A stretch of DNA of 64,000 bases from Neptunomonas marina. Its GTDB lineage: Bacteria; Pseudomonadota; Gammaproteobacteria; Pseudomonadales; Balneatricaceae. Where the stretch lies: positions 248,001 through 312,000 of the forward strand of contig NZ_SACQ01000002.1 of NCBI RefSeq assembly GCF_004005935.1, written 5' to 3'. Below the pieces are notes generated by a model, which saw only the letters and a list, made by a program, of their open reading frames with translations, was not told where the DNA came from and did not search any database. Shown one piece after another: positions 45,634 through 55,829 of this stretch (position 1 is the stretch's first letter; every line of letters starts with the position of its first letter). The position numbers and the translations under genes are program-made.

Positions 45634-46326
45634 TTAAGATAGCTCCTCATGCAAGATGCGGCTGACAACGCGGCTCAATACCTCGCCCACATAACTTAGG
45701 AACATCGTCCCTAAGCTGCTATGAAAGTAGCTAGGGTTGGTACTGCCAATCGCCAGTACACCGATAGTTTCACCTTTCACCAGCGGCACCACTGCTGCTG
45801 AGCCGACCTCAGGTGCATTATCAGTGAATAGGAAGCGGTTCTCGATCGGTTGTAACTGTCCACAGGTGGGGAAGTTACTCTTGATCAAAGGCTCGATCAC
45901 TCCCGCTGTATCACGGGGCAGCACGCGTAAGTTATTCACATCTAGCGAGCGATCATTGAACAGCAACACGGCAATATGGTCACCCGCAAAGTCTTGGCAA
46001 AGGCTCTCTTCCAACGCCACCATCAGCTCATCAAGCGTTAGTGCATCCAACAATGACAGCACCATACGCTCCGTTTTTTGTAGCTGCATATCATTGTGAC
46101 GGGCGATCTCGAGTAGGTCCGAGAGGTTGATCGTCAGCTGTTGGTTCCGGTCGCGCAGCATCGTGGCTTGGCGCTCAACCAAGGAGGTCGCAGGTCCGCT
46201 GTCGTGAGGTACATGCAGTACCTCTAACAACGTTTGATGATCATTAAAGAAGTCGGGATGGCTAGCGAGATAATCAGCAACCTGTTTGGCGCTGACTCCA
46301 TTCGCGGGTTGCTGAGTATCACTCAT
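45634..46326 (-). CDS. DUF484 family protein (GAF-like)
   Basis: 230-residue protein of the DUF484 family. The N-terminal part has the [20 protein letters not shown] signature and a coiled coil; the rest looks GAF-like ([27 protein letters not shown]). Function is not established. It always accompanies dapF and xerC in this class; here its start overlaps the dapF stop by 4 bases, and xerC follows after 3. Confidence 0.92.
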   Translation of the reverse strand: MSDTQQPANGVSAKQVADYLASHPDFFNDHQTLLEVLHVPHDSGPATSLVERQATMLRDRNQQLTINLSDLLEIARHNDMQLQKTERMVLSLLDALTLDELMVALEESLCQDFAGDHIAVLLFNDRSLDVNNLRVLPRDTAGVIEPLIKSNFPTCGQLQPIENRFLFTDNAPEVGSAAVVPLVKGETIGVLAIGSTNPSYFHSSLGTMFLSYVGEVLSRVVSRILHEELS

Positions 46327-47156
46327 AGGAAGATCTGTCCTTCAAATACTGTGGTTGCTGGACCGGTCATGATGACGGCGTCGTGCGCCTCGCCCGACCA
46401 GCTAATTTCAAGATCACCGCCCAACAGGTGTAGCGTGACCGTTTCGTCTAGTAGGCCACGCAAACGGCCTGCCACCATCGCAGCACACGCGCCGGTACCG
46501 CACGCTTTCGTTTCACCGACTCCGCGCTCAAAAACACGTAGCTTTGCTTCGCGGCGCGAGATCACTTCTAGGAAGCCGATATTCGCTTTAGCTGGGAAGC
46601 GTTCATGGGGCTCTAGCAATGCACCGAGTTTATCCACCGGTGCGTTATCCACATCATCAACCACGAGCACACCATGTGGGTTACCCATCGACACGGCCGT
46701 GATATCTAAGGTTTGATTATCCACATCGATGGGATAAGTCGCTGCAAACTGCTCCGCCACAAAAGGCACCTGAGCCGGTTCCAACACCGGCGCGCCCATA
46801 TCAACCTCAACCATGCGCTGCTCACGCAGTTTCAATACCGCTTTGCCGTTGGCCGTTTCAACCGCGATCTCATCTTTGCTGCTGAGGCGCTTATCGCGGA
46901 CAAAGCGGGCAAAACAGCGCGCGCCATTGCCGCAATTTTCAACTTCAGAGCCATCAGCATTAAAGATCCGGTAGCGAAAGTCCACATCGGGATCACTAGG
47001 CGGCTCAACTAACAGCATCTGGTCAAAACCCACACCAAAATTACGATCACCTAATTTCTTAACGATCTCTGGCGTGATTTTGATACGTTGCGTAACGAGG
47101 TCGATAACAACAAAGTCATTACCTAAGCCATGCATTTTGGTAAAGCGAACAAGCAT
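46323..47156 (-). CDS. dapF: Diaminopimelate epimerase
   Basis: 277-residue PLP-independent epimerase converting LL- to meso-diaminopimelate for lysine and peptidoglycan. The two catalytic cysteines are C75 (NCGNGARC) and C219 (ACGTGAC). Start ATG 47156 lies 9 bases after lysA, whose enzyme uses its product. Confidence 0.97.
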   Translation of the reverse strand: MLVRFTKMHGLGNDFVVIDLVTQRIKITPEIVKKLGDRNFGVGFDQMLLVEPPSDPDVDFRYRIFNADGSEVENCGNGARCFARFVRDKRLSSKDEIAVETANGKAVLKLREQRMVEVDMGAPVLEPAQVPFVAEQFAATYPIDVDNQTLDITAVSMGNPHGVLVVDDVDNAPVDKLGALLEPHERFPAKANIGFLEVISRREAKLRVFERGVGETKACGTGACAAMVAGRLRGLLDETVTLHLLGGDLEISWSGEAHDAVIMTGPATTVFEGQIFL

Positions 47157-47165
47157 GTAGCCCCC

Positions 47166-48419
47166 TTACTCAGCAGGCAGCAGCTTTTCGCCGCGCATCA
47201 AATCCTGATAGGTTTCGCGTGCACGCACCTCAAAAACCTGATTGTCATCAACCATGACCTCAGCTGCACGCAGGCGTGTATTGTAGTTGGATGCCATCAC
47301 AAAGCCGTACGCACCCGCGGAGCATACTGCTAGCAAGTCACCGGCTTCGATATTGAGATCACGATCTTTACCAAGGAAATCGCCAGTCTCACATACTGGG
47401 CCAACAACATCATAGCTACGCGTCTCGCCCGCTTCGCGCACTGAGCAAGGGATGATCTCTTGATACGCGCTATACAGAGAGGGACGAATCAGGTCATTCA
47501 TTGCACCGTCAACAATTGCGAAGCTCTTGCCTTCGTTGAGCTTCAAAAACTCAACCTGTGTCAGCATGACACCGGCATTAGCAGCAATTGAGCGGCCCGG
47601 CTCAAAGATCAGGCCAAGCTCGCGCCCAGACATCTTCTCAAGCACCGCTTCGATATAGCTTTGTGCCGATGGTGGTTGTTCATCGGTGTAGCACACACCC
47701 AAGCCACCGCCCATATCCAAATGGCGCAAGGCAATACCTTGCTCGGCAAGGCGATCCACCAATGCCAACAGGCGATCCAGTGCATCCATAAAGGGTGCAA
47801 CTTCCGTTAGTTGGCTACCGATATGGCAGTCCATGCCCACCACATTGACGTGCTCCATCTGCGCCGCGCGCTGATAGATACGCTGCGCATCGGCAATAGC
47901 AATACCGAACTTGTTCTCTTTCAGGCCGGTCGAGATATAGGGATGCGTACCCGCATCAACATCTGGATTCACACGGAAAGAGATATCTGCAACACTGCCG
48001 TGCTCGCCAGCCACTTGATTCACACGCTCAAGCTCAGCTTCAGACTCAATGTTGAAGCAGTGAATACCCACATCAAGGGCACGGCGGATCTCGTGAGCTT
48101 GCTTACCCACGCCCGAGAACACCACTTTGCTTGGATCACCACCGGCACGCAGTACCCGCTCAAGCTCACCCAGCGATACAATATCGAACCCTGCACCTAG
48201 ACGCGCCAGCACGTTCAAAACCGCTAAGTTGCTATTGGCTTTCACTGCATAGCAGATCAGCGCGTTGTGCCCTTCAAGGGCGGTCGCATAACTCAAATAG
48301 GCACGCTCTAGTGCATCGCGGGAGTATACATAAACCGGGGTGCCGAACTCGTCAGCGATACGCTCAAGCGCTACATCTTCGCAATGCAAACGGCCATTGC
48401 GGTACTCAAAACTGTCCAT
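47166..48419 (-). CDS. lysA: Diaminopimelate decarboxylase
   Basis: 417-residue fold-type III PLP enzyme making L-lysine from meso-diaminopimelate. PLP lysine K60 in YAVKANSN; the conserved cysteine is in GPVCETGDFL. ATG 48419 has GAGG six bases upstream; an in-frame TTG at 48431 is less likely. It is the second gene of lptM-lysA-dapF-DUF484-xerC-HAD, all spaced by few bases or overlapping. Confidence 0.97.
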   Translation of the reverse strand: MDSFEYRNGRLHCEDVALERIADEFGTPVYVYSRDALERAYLSYATALEGHNALICYAVKANSNLAVLNVLARLGAGFDIVSLGELERVLRAGGDPSKVVFSGVGKQAHEIRRALDVGIHCFNIESEAELERVNQVAGEHGSVADISFRVNPDVDAGTHPYISTGLKENKFGIAIADAQRIYQRAAQMEHVNVVGMDCHIGSQLTEVAPFMDALDRLLALVDRLAEQGIALRHLDMGGGLGVCYTDEQPPSAQSYIEAVLEKMSGRELGLIFEPGRSIAANAGVMLTQVEFLKLNEGKSFAIVDGAMNDLIRPSLYSAYQEIIPCSVREAGETRSYDVVGPVCETGDFLGKDRDLNIEAGDLLAVCSAGAYGFVMASNYNTRLRAAEVMVDDNQVFEVRARETYQDLMRGEKLLPAE

Positions 48420-48439
48420 CTTTTGCCTCAAATACGAAC

Positions 48440-48559
48440 TTATTGTGTTTGCTCTGTTTCGCTCTGCGTAGACTCATCAGGCAGATATAGGGGGCCTTTC
48501 TGGCCACAACCGGATACCAGCAACATACCTGCGCACAAAATCAACCAGCTCAATTTCAC
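48440..48559 (-). CDS. lptM: LptM (YifL) small lipoprotein
   Basis: Only 39 residues: a lipoprotein signal peptide with lipobox LVSGC, followed by the invariant GQKGPLYLP. LptM stabilises the LptD/LptE lipopolysaccharide translocon in E. coli. Start is GTG 48559; a longer open frame to 48727 is not translated in any homologue and would run into cyaY. The cyaY-lptM-lysA-dapF order is conserved. Confidence 0.9.
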   Translation of the reverse strand: MKLSWLILCAGMLLVSGCGQKGPLYLPDESTQSETEQTQ

Positions 48560-48683
48560 AATACAGTTCTCTAATCGGTGAATTATGCGCAAATTATACC
48601 CATGAAACCGGTCGGATGAGTACCACGTAAAACCTGATATACTCACACGCCTTCGTCCGCTAATGAAACTATGGGCCAAATTG

Positions 48684-49004
48684 ATGACTGAAACAGAATT
48701 TAACAACCTAGTTGATGAGACACTCACCCAAATTGAAGAGTGCCTAGATGATGCCGAGACCGATCTCGACTACCTGATCAGCGGTGGAGTTTTAACCATC
48801 AAATGTGAAAACGGCTCGCAGATCATCTTCACACGTCAAACACCTGTGAAACAGCTGTGGTTAGCAACACGCGGGGGTGGTTTCCATTTTGACTATGTTG
48901 AAGGGGAGGGGTGGTTACGTGATAGTGATCAGGCACCTCTCAAAAAGATCTTTGGAGATGCCTTCACTGAACAAGCCGGAGAAACGCTCGACTTCGTGTT
49001 TTAA
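48684..49004 (+). CDS. cyaY: CyaY, frataxin-like iron-binding protein
   Basis: 106-residue frataxin homologue that binds iron and modulates iron-sulfur cluster assembly by IscS. The acidic first helix (ECLDDAETDLDY) and the beta-sheet stretch ENGSQIIFTRQTPVKQLWLA, plus the HFDY segment, are typical. ATG 48684 is taken as the start; the frame opens at 48663. Divergent from lptM by about 125 bases. Confidence 0.94.
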   Translation: MTETEFNNLVDETLTQIEECLDDAETDLDYLISGGVLTIKCENGSQIIFTRQTPVKQLWLATRGGGFHFDYVEGEGWLRDSDQAPLKKIFGDAFTEQAGETLDFVF

Positions 49005-49005
49005 G

Positions 49006-50277
49006 CTAAGCGAGCAGCCGTGCACGAACCGCTTGCAATAGGCGGTTCAACGCGCCTTTTTGCGATTCAGCAAAGCAGCAGCCTGCATCACCCGCCGTTT
49101 CTCGTACATGCTCCTGCGCAAGCCAGCTTGCACTCTGAGCCACCGCCTCGGCCATATCGCTTGCACACACGGCACCGCCCGCATCCACCAAACCTTGGGT
49201 GATAGCGGCAAAGTTATGATGGTGAGGCCCAATCACAACGGGAACACGCATCAGAGCAGGCTCTAGAGGGTTATGGCCACCTACCGGCACAAAGCTTCCC
49301 CCCATCACCGCCACATCAGCAGCGCCACATAGCGTTAACATCTCACCCATGGTATCCGCGATATACACGCGATGATCGCGGCTAAACTCATCGCCACTCG
49401 AGCGCAGCACGGGTTGCTCGCCCAGCTCTTTAGCCATGCGCGTAACTTCGACAAAACGTTCAGGATGACGCGGAATAACCATCGCGATGGCATCTTCATG
49501 CTGCTGCCACAGCGGCTTCATCGCCTCCAGAAATTGTTTCTCTTCATTAGCGTGACTGCTCAATAACGCAACCACAGGGCGCCCGCCCAACGTAGCTTTT
49601 AGCTGGCGCGCAACACGGCGCTGTGCATCGGTAATATCAATATCGAATTTGATACTGCCGGATACAATGACTTTAGATGGCGCCATCCCCAAAGAGAGAA
49701 AGCGCTGTGCATCCGTTGGGTGCTGTGCCACTAGCAATGCGATATCGTTGAGCATCTGTTGGCTTAGACGGCCAAAGCGCGCATAGCCTTTTGCCGAGCG
49801 CTCCGATAGCCGCGCATTGGCGATCAACAGAGGGACGCCGCCATGCTTACAACCGGCGATCATATTGGGCCACAGTTCCGTTTCCACCACCATACAACCA
49901 CGCGGCTGCACGCGCGCAAGGAATAACCGAATCACAAACGGCAGGTCGTATGGACAATAGAGATGCTGAACGCGATCACCAAAGAGGGCACGCACCCGGT
50001 CAGCACCTGTTGGTGTCATGCTGGTCATCACAATAGGAAGCTCTGGGTTTTCTTGCAGCAAACGCTCCACCAGTGGCGCTATCGCCATGGTTTCGCCCAC
50101 AGATACCGCATGAACCCACAAAGGACGCCCTTCAATGCGCGGCACAAAACCAAAACGCTGCCACCAACGCGCTCGATAACCTTTTACCTTGGTACTTTTC
50201 CAAAACAAACGTACCAATAAAACCGGAATAAGTAGCGTAAAAATAACGCTGTAGATAAAACGCAGGACGTTAGCCAT
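49006..50277 (-). CDS. waaA: 3-deoxy-D-manno-octulosonic acid (Kdo) transferase
   Basis: 423-residue GT-B glycosyltransferase transferring Kdo to lipid A at the inner membrane. One N-terminal hydrophobic helix, then WVHAVSVGETMA, TPTGADRV, ELWPNMI and the C-terminal GGSFVPVGGHNPLEPA nucleotide-sugar site. Start ATG 50277 has AGGAG upstream and overlaps the msbA stop by 8 bases. Whether it adds one or two Kdo residues cannot be told. Confidence 0.95.
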   Translation of the reverse strand: MANVLRFIYSVIFTLLIPVLLVRLFWKSTKVKGYRARWWQRFGFVPRIEGRPLWVHAVSVGETMAIAPLVERLLQENPELPIVMTSMTPTGADRVRALFGDRVQHLYCPYDLPFVIRLFLARVQPRGCMVVETELWPNMIAGCKHGGVPLLIANARLSERSAKGYARFGRLSQQMLNDIALLVAQHPTDAQRFLSLGMAPSKVIVSGSIKFDIDITDAQRRVARQLKATLGGRPVVALLSSHANEEKQFLEAMKPLWQQHEDAIAMVIPRHPERFVEVTRMAKELGEQPVLRSSGDEFSRDHRVYIADTMGEMLTLCGAADVAVMGGSFVPVGGHNPLEPALMRVPVVIGPHHHNFAAITQGLVDAGGAVCASDMAEAVAQSASWLAQEHVRETAGDAGCCFAESQKGALNRLLQAVRARLLA

Positions 50278-52039
50278 CCGACTCCTCATTTCGCTGCATG
50301 TTATACAAGCTGGCGTAGTGTTGTTTACGGTTGATCAACGCATCATGTGTGCCCTGCTCAACGATGTGACCTTGATCCATCACGACGATCAGGTCTGCAT
50401 TCTCGATGGTCGAGAGACGATGAGCGATCACCAGCGTGGTACGATTTTGCATCACGGTGTTCAACGCCGCCTGAATATGGCGCTCAGATTCAGTATCGAG
50501 CGCCGATGTTGCTTCGTCCAAGATAAGAATCGGTGCATCTTTCAAGATGGCACGCGCAATGGCGATGCGCTGGCGCTGTCCGCCCGAGAGCAGCACGCCG
50601 CTCTCACCCACCTGAGTTTGCAAACCATCAGGCAAGCGCTCCGCAAACTCCATCACATGGGCGGCACGCGCTGCGGATTCGATCTCGGCAAGTGTCGCAT
50701 TGGCTTGCGCTCCGTACGCGATATTCTCAGCAATGGTGCCGTTAAACAGCACCACATGCTGACTCACAATAGCGATCTGTTGGCGCAATGCCGCAAGACT
50801 GTAATCCTGTAGCGGCTGCCCATCGAGTAAAATTTCGCCTTGCCAGCCGTCATTAAAGCGCGGTATCAACCCTGCCACCGTGGATTTACCGCTACCGGAG
50901 CGCCCCACTAATGCGACCGTTTGCCCTTTGTGTAACTGGAGGGAGAAGTGCTGTAACGATGCCACCGACGCTTCTGGATACTGGTACGTCACATCCGAGA
51001 AACACAGCTCACCAGATACCTGCGTCGGCGCCAACGAGCCATGGTCTTGCTCAGCGGTTTGATCCATCGTGGTGAAAACGGCGTTCGCTGCTGCCAGCCC
51101 TTTCTGCATCGTCGCGTTAATCTCGGTCAGCATCCGCAGTGGTTTGGTGATCATGCCCGCAACGGTGATAAATGCTACAAACTCTCCGGTGGTCATACTT
51201 CCCATCACCGCAGGCGACATCGCGATATACATCAGCGTCGCTAGCGCCATCGCCACCAAAAACTGTACCACCGGCGTATTGATCGACTCAGCGACTACCA
51301 ACTTCATGTACTGGCGACGGTTGAGATCACTGGCTTTATGGAAACGGTCACGCTCGAACTCGGTGCCGCCGTATACACGCACCACCTGATAGCCTTTGAT
51401 CGACTCAGATGCAGCACTGGTAATATCTCCCACCGACTTCTGGATACGATGGCCAAGTTTGCGCATCCGCTTCGAGGCAACGCTAATAACCACGCCCAAC
51501 AGTGGCGCCACCGCAATAAAGATCAGCGTGAGTTTCCAGTTGGTGTAAAAAAGGTAACCCAGTAGCGCCACCACCGTGAGGCCTTCGCGCAGGAACACTT
51601 TGACAGAGTCGGTGGCTGCCACAGTCACTTGTTCGATATTGAATGTCAGCTGTGCCAGCATCTCACCCGAGGTGTGGTGATGATAATAATCCGCGGGGAG
51701 CAGCAACATACGATCAAACAGTTGCGTACGCAGGTGGTGGATTACAAAGCGCGCAACATAGTTGATGCTGTAATTACCAAGGAACGAGCCAATACCGCGG
51801 CCCGCGTAGATGACCAGCACCGCCAGCGCCAGCCATAACCGTTGATCCAGCGCGCCCTCTTTAACGGCATCAATAACCGATTCTAACCACTTACCTGCTA
51901 GAAACTGCGTCGCACCATAGATCGCGAAGCCGACAAAAGAGACTAAAAAAGCCGGCCAATAGGCTGCAGAATAGGTCAGTAGCCGTTTGTAAACAGACCA
52001 ACCTTGGCCCGCGTCGCTGTCATCGCTCGTCGGCTTCAT
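50270..52039 (-). CDS. msbA: MsbA lipid A-core flippase
   Basis: 589-residue half-size ABC exporter: six membrane helices in residues about 20-310, then an ATPase domain with Walker A GRSGSGKST, Q-loop IVSQHVVLF, signature LSGGQRQR, and Walker B ILILDEATSALD. It flips lipid A-core across the inner membrane. Coupled to waaA, as often seen. A perfect TATAAT on the minus strand at 52067-52072 may belong to its promoter. Confidence 0.96.
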   Translation of the reverse strand: MKPTSDDSDAGQGWSVYKRLLTYSAAYWPAFLVSFVGFAIYGATQFLAGKWLESVIDAVKEGALDQRLWLALAVLVIYAGRGIGSFLGNYSINYVARFVIHHLRTQLFDRMLLLPADYYHHHTSGEMLAQLTFNIEQVTVAATDSVKVFLREGLTVVALLGYLFYTNWKLTLIFIAVAPLLGVVISVASKRMRKLGHRIQKSVGDITSAASESIKGYQVVRVYGGTEFERDRFHKASDLNRRQYMKLVVAESINTPVVQFLVAMALATLMYIAMSPAVMGSMTTGEFVAFITVAGMITKPLRMLTEINATMQKGLAAANAVFTTMDQTAEQDHGSLAPTQVSGELCFSDVTYQYPEASVASLQHFSLQLHKGQTVALVGRSGSGKSTVAGLIPRFNDGWQGEILLDGQPLQDYSLAALRQQIAIVSQHVVLFNGTIAENIAYGAQANATLAEIESAARAAHVMEFAERLPDGLQTQVGESGVLLSGGQRQRIAIARAILKDAPILILDEATSALDTESERHIQAALNTVMQNRTTLVIAHRLSTIENADLIVVMDQGHIVEQGTHDALINRKQHYASLYNMQRNEESDG

Positions 52040-52155
52040 GAATTGCTGTTTCCTTAAAAATGGTCAATTATACTCACTTTTGAGCCTGAGCTGATAATCT
52101 CAGCGCGATGCTCGACGTTAATGACGTGACTGTTATTCCCCTAGATGAGGCCCCA

Positions 52156-53082
52156 ATGAGTTCCAATCAAGCCCCCGAGCCGAGTTTTTTAGCACCACGT
52201 TACTGGCCAACGTGGATGGGCATGGGGTTACTGAAGCTCATTTGTAAATTACCCTACAGCTGGCAGATCACGCTTGGGCGCTGGCTCGGCATAGTGATGT
52301 ACCACCTATTCGCCAGCCGCCGTCACATTACGGATGTGAACTTACGTTTGTGCTTTCCAGAGCTATCGGATACCGAGCGCCAAGCATGGGTTAAACAAAC
52401 CTTTATCCACAACGCGATAGGCCTCTTTGAGAGCAGTATGAGTTGGTGGGCGCCGGACAGCAAACTGGATATGCCGATCACCCTCAAAGGCGAGCAGCAC
52501 CTGAAAGCAGCCCTAGCACAAGGGCGCGGAGTTATTCTGTTAGGTGGGCATTTTTCAACGCTTGACCTTGGTGGGCGTCTCTTCTCACGTTACTTCGAAG
52601 CCGACGTGATGTACCGCCAGCACAATAACCCTCTGATGGATAAAATGATCCGTGAGGGACGTGGGAACCACCTTGGCACCATTGAACGCGAGAACCTACG
52701 TCAGGTGCTACGTGCGCTGCGCAAGAACCGTGTGGTCTGGTATGCGCCGGATCAGGACTTTGGGCCAAAATACTCCGTTTATGCGCCATTTTTTGGCCAA
52801 GATGCCGCAACAATCACCGCCACGTCACGCTTGGTGAAGCTCAACAACTCACCTATTTTGATGTTCTCTCAGCACCGCAACCCAGATAATAAGGGCTATG
52901 AGTTGGAATTTTTTCCGATCATAGAGGACTTTCCAAGTGGAGATGAGATGGCTGATGCAAGCCGTATTAACGCCGAAATCGAACGGGCCATTCGTAAAGA
53001 CCCTTGCCAATATATGTGGGTTCACCGCCGCTTTAAAACGCACCCAAAAGGCAAAAACTACCTCTACCGCAAAACCGACTAA
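52156..53082 (+). CDS. lpxL: Lipid A biosynthesis acyltransferase, LpxL/HtrB family
   Basis: 308-residue membrane-associated acyltransferase adding a secondary acyl chain to Kdo2-lipid IVA. The catalytic HX4D motif is H132-FSTL-D137 in GGHFSTLD; the N-terminal membrane helix and the QTFIHNAIGLFES and YAPDQDFGP segments are family-typical. ATG 52156 is preferred, with GAGG upstream; the frame extends to 52108. LpxL versus LpxM or LpxP cannot be fully separated. Divergent from msbA and convergent with the O-antigen ligase gene (4-base overlap). Confidence 0.9.
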   Translation: MSSNQAPEPSFLAPRYWPTWMGMGLLKLICKLPYSWQITLGRWLGIVMYHLFASRRHITDVNLRLCFPELSDTERQAWVKQTFIHNAIGLFESSMSWWAPDSKLDMPITLKGEQHLKAALAQGRGVILLGGHFSTLDLGGRLFSRYFEADVMYRQHNNPLMDKMIREGRGNHLGTIERENLRQVLRALRKNRVVWYAPDQDFGPKYSVYAPFFGQDAATITATSRLVKLNNSPILMFSQHRNPDNKGYELEFFPIIEDFPSGDEMADASRINAEIERAIRKDPCQYMWVHRRFKTHPKGKNYLYRKTD

Positions 53083-54326
53083 CCGTCTGCAGCAGATGGC
53101 TTAGCCAAGGCTTGGCTAAATGATGCGGCAAAGAGCAGCGCCACAAGTAGCCATACCGCTTGCCCCCAGTAGCTGCTGTAGATCGATATTCCGGTATTGA
53201 GCGGAAACAACACCCCAACCGCGCCGATAAAATAGGCGCCAGCCAGATAGTTACGAGCCGCAAGAATCGCTTTCAGGCGTTCAGCAAGCAGCGCAAATGC
53301 CACCAGCAAGCCAATCAGACCAATCAGACCCATATCGGTTAGCGCTTCCAGAACAATCTGGTGTGCGTGGAACGCCCCAGCAGGCTGGCCACGTTTGGTA
53401 TCCGTATGAAGAAAGAAGTCACCCTGTTGCGCGTAACTCGGGTATGCGTAACGAAAACCGCGCACCCCCACACCGTTAATGGGGTTGTCTTGAATCATCC
53501 GTAGCGAGGTCGCCCAGAGCGTCAACCGGTAGGAGCTGGCCTCATCCCAAGCCGCGAATGAGCCCTCTGTCGATTTCAGCGAGTGCCCAATACGCTGCTG
53601 GACCGCATCATTTTGCACAACGAGCGCACCCGCCAACCCACAGACAAGGATCGAGCTAACCATTAAGGCTTTTGGCAACCTGAAGCGCCAGACATGCAGC
53701 ATCACCACACCCGCCAGCACCATCCAAACCAGCGAGACCACCGCGCCACGATTGCCGCTAATAAAGTACGAGAGCACCAACACAGGGACCAAAAGATAAA
53801 GCGCAGCCAACCCAAATTGGCGCTGCGCCCACCACAGCAAAACCGTGGTGAATGGAATCATCATCCAACCAAACATAGGGTCTTCACCGAACACACTGCT
53901 GATGCGCCCTGGATCTGCGGAAGCTTGGCCGAAGATATCGACCCCCACCGCGAACTGAAACCACGCATCCGCCACCCAAAATAGCAAAATGATAGCTAAC
54001 CACTTGGCAAGCTGCGCATGGCTCTCAGCACTGTTTAGGCGTGAAATAACGAATACACCGGCAAAGTAGAACCGCCACATGCTAATAACGGTTTTAGCCC
54101 CTTTCTCAAGATAAGTAGCGTCAAGTAGCGATATTGCGGCAGGTAGCCAGAAACAGAGAAAAAAGGCGCTAAAGATATGCAAACTGCTGCGCTGGCGAAG
54201 GCGCTCGCGGTTTGTTGCCAGGTCATAGATCCCTAGCAACGCCATAATAAGTGTCGGTAGTTCAAAGCTCACCCCAAACGGCTGAGCGAACACCGCCAAC
54301 GCCACCAATACAACAGCGATATTCAC
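53079..54326 (-). CDS. O-antigen ligase family protein (WaaL-like)
   Basis: 415-residue membrane protein with about 12 hydrophobic helices and a periplasmic loop before the last group; SGNRGAVVSLVWM and the NPINGVGVRGF segment match the Wzy_C/O-antigen ligase domain. It would join undecaprenyl-linked O-antigen to lipid A-core. It could alternatively be a polymerase (Wzy); its place as last gene of a core-glycosyltransferase operon favours ligase. Confidence 0.85.
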   Translation of the reverse strand: MNIAVVLVALAVFAQPFGVSFELPTLIMALLGIYDLATNRERLRQRSSLHIFSAFFLCFWLPAAISLLDATYLEKGAKTVISMWRFYFAGVFVISRLNSAESHAQLAKWLAIILLFWVADAWFQFAVGVDIFGQASADPGRISSVFGEDPMFGWMMIPFTTVLLWWAQRQFGLAALYLLVPVLVLSYFISGNRGAVVSLVWMVLAGVVMLHVWRFRLPKALMVSSILVCGLAGALVVQNDAVQQRIGHSLKSTEGSFAAWDEASSYRLTLWATSLRMIQDNPINGVGVRGFRYAYPSYAQQGDFFLHTDTKRGQPAGAFHAHQIVLEALTDMGLIGLIGLLVAFALLAERLKAILAARNYLAGAYFIGAVGVLFPLNTGISIYSSYWGQAVWLLVALLFAASFSQALAKPSAADG

Positions 54327-54330
54327 AGCG

Positions 54331-55083
54331 CTATTTGGACTCCGTATCGCGGGCCACGTTTTGCTCGTAGAGCTTGGCTTCTTTTAGGAAGGCATAGAAA
54401 GCGTTCACCACACTTCCAATAAAGCCGCGCCGACCGTTTAAGTAGTTTCGCCTCAGTACGTAAGACTTAAAGAACATCACCGGAAACACCAACAACAGCT
54501 TCGCTAAACTGCTCGACTTACCCGCTTCGAACTTATCCAACGCTTTGCTGGTGGAATAGCGGTTGATCTTGTCCACCTTAACCGCGATCGAAAACTCACC
54601 ATAATGGTTCACCGGCGCCTTCAACTTCGCGATGGGTCCATTAATCGTTAGGCTTTCGTGGTCGCGCTCGTGGCCATATTCGCCCAAGCTTTTGCGGAAC
54701 AGACGTAGGTGGCGATTCTGCTTTGTTTTCGGGTGAATTTTGCGGCCGAGGAAATACTCCTGAAAAGGTAACGATGCCCCCACAAACTGATTCTGCGCCA
54801 CCAGCGTTTGAATCTCTTCACGCAGTGCTGGCGTCAGCTCCTCATCCCCATCGAGATTAAGCACCCATTCGTGGGTACAGAGCTCTTTCGCAAACGCTTT
54901 TTGGCGCGCCATGCCCAGCCATGCCTGATGGTAAATACGGTCGGTATAGCGGCGTGCAATTTCGAGGGTTTTATCCGTGCTGCCACTATCAACAATCACA
55001 ATTTCAGCAAAATCTTTAACGCTTTCCAGCGCGCGTGCGATATTTTTTTCTTCGTTTTGTACCACCAAAAATACACTGATCAT
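54331..55083 (-). CDS. Glycosyltransferase family 2 (WaaE/KdtX-like)
   Basis: 250-residue GT-A enzyme. VVQNEEKNIARALESV at the start, VDSGSTDKT, and the metal-binding LNLDGDEEL are typical of GT2, with a C-terminal basic/hydrophobic region (LLLVFPVMFFKSYVLRR). Closest style is WaaE/KdtX, which adds glucose to heptose of the inner core, but donor and acceptor are inferred. Four bases separate it from the ligase gene; its start overlaps the deacetylase stop. Confidence 0.87.
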   Translation of the reverse strand: MISVFLVVQNEEKNIARALESVKDFAEIVIVDSGSTDKTLEIARRYTDRIYHQAWLGMARQKAFAKELCTHEWVLNLDGDEELTPALREEIQTLVAQNQFVGASLPFQEYFLGRKIHPKTKQNRHLRLFRKSLGEYGHERDHESLTINGPIAKLKAPVNHYGEFSIAVKVDKINRYSTSKALDKFEAGKSSSLAKLLLVFPVMFFKSYVLRRNYLNGRRGFIGSVVNAFYAFLKEAKLYEQNVARDTESK

Positions 55084-55829
55084 ACGCGATATCGCCCTTT
55101 AGCTAATGCGATGGCAAACTGCCAACGATTGGTACTACGCAGCACTGAAACGCGCTTAATGCGATGGTAGTCTGTCAGTGGCTCAATCCCCTTTTTAACG
55201 GTCACAGCGGAGGTAAACCCAGCCCTCTTCACCTGCTCGACATTCGCATCGTTAAAGCGACCATACGGGTAAGCAAAGGCATCACATGGCTTTTTCAGCA
55301 GCGCTTCAACCCAACGCTTAGATGCCAAAATTTCAGCCTCTGCTTGCTCTAAAGGGGTCTGGCTGACATTAATATGGGTCATGGTGTGGGCGCCAAACTC
55401 CACCAGACCAGAAGCATCCATTTCACGTATTTCATCTGCGCTAAGTTTCTCGATCTGCTCCATCTCTGGCGCAAGATAGATTGTTGCCTTCGCACCCTTA
55501 GCTTTCAAAATAGGAAACATCACCTGATAGTTATCGCGAAAACCATCATCGAAGGTTAGCGCAACGCGCTTGTGCGCGGCCTCAGGCACGGCTATCAACT
55601 CACTGACTGTACAAAACTGATAGCCCTTACCGATCAGGTAATCGATCTGCTCAGCAAAGCGCTGCGGTGTTACCACAAGCTCCGCAGGCGTATCGCCAGG
55701 CTGCTCCTGCACGCTGTGATACATCAGCACCCGCGGCGCCAGCGCATCCACAGAAGGGCGCCACCAGTTGTAATGGGCCGACAGGTAAAGGCCAACCAAA
55801 AACAGAATAATAAGAAGTAGATAGATCAT
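55080..55829 (-). CDS. Polysaccharide deacetylase family protein
   Basis: 249-residue NodB-type carbohydrate esterase 4 protein with an N-terminal membrane anchor (residues about 2-18). Metal motif 1 is TFDDG at 92-96, and motif 2 is H148-TMT-H152 in FGAHTMTH; a later AYPYGRFND supplies the third motif. All key residues look intact, so it should remove N- or O-acetyl groups from a cell-envelope sugar. It overlaps both neighbours by four bases in a lipopolysaccharide operon, which suggests a core or O-antigen substrate rather than peptidoglycan (inference). Confidence 0.88.
   Translation of the reverse strand: MIYLLLIILFLVGLYLSAHYNWWRPSVDALAPRVLMYHSVQEQPGDTPAELVVTPQRFAEQIDYLIGKGYQFCTVSELIAVPEAAHKRVALTFDDGFRDNYQVMFPILKAKGAKATIYLAPEMEQIEKLSADEIREMDASGLVEFGAHTMTHINVSQTPLEQAEAEILASKRWVEALLKKPCDAFAYPYGRFNDANVEQVKRAGFTSAVTVKKGIEPLTDYHRIKRVSVLRSTNRWQFAIALAKGRYRV

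Noticed and set aside
46234-46716. A 160-codon plus-strand frame across the DUF484/dapF junction
   Set aside because: It is antisense to two well-recognised genes and rich in low-complexity Ser/Pro/Arg; a shadow frame.
52061-52110. A plus-strand promoter for lpxL in the msbA/lpxL gap
   Set aside because: Only a lone GATAAT without a reasonable -35 is seen in that direction; the perfect TATAAT belongs to the minus strand.
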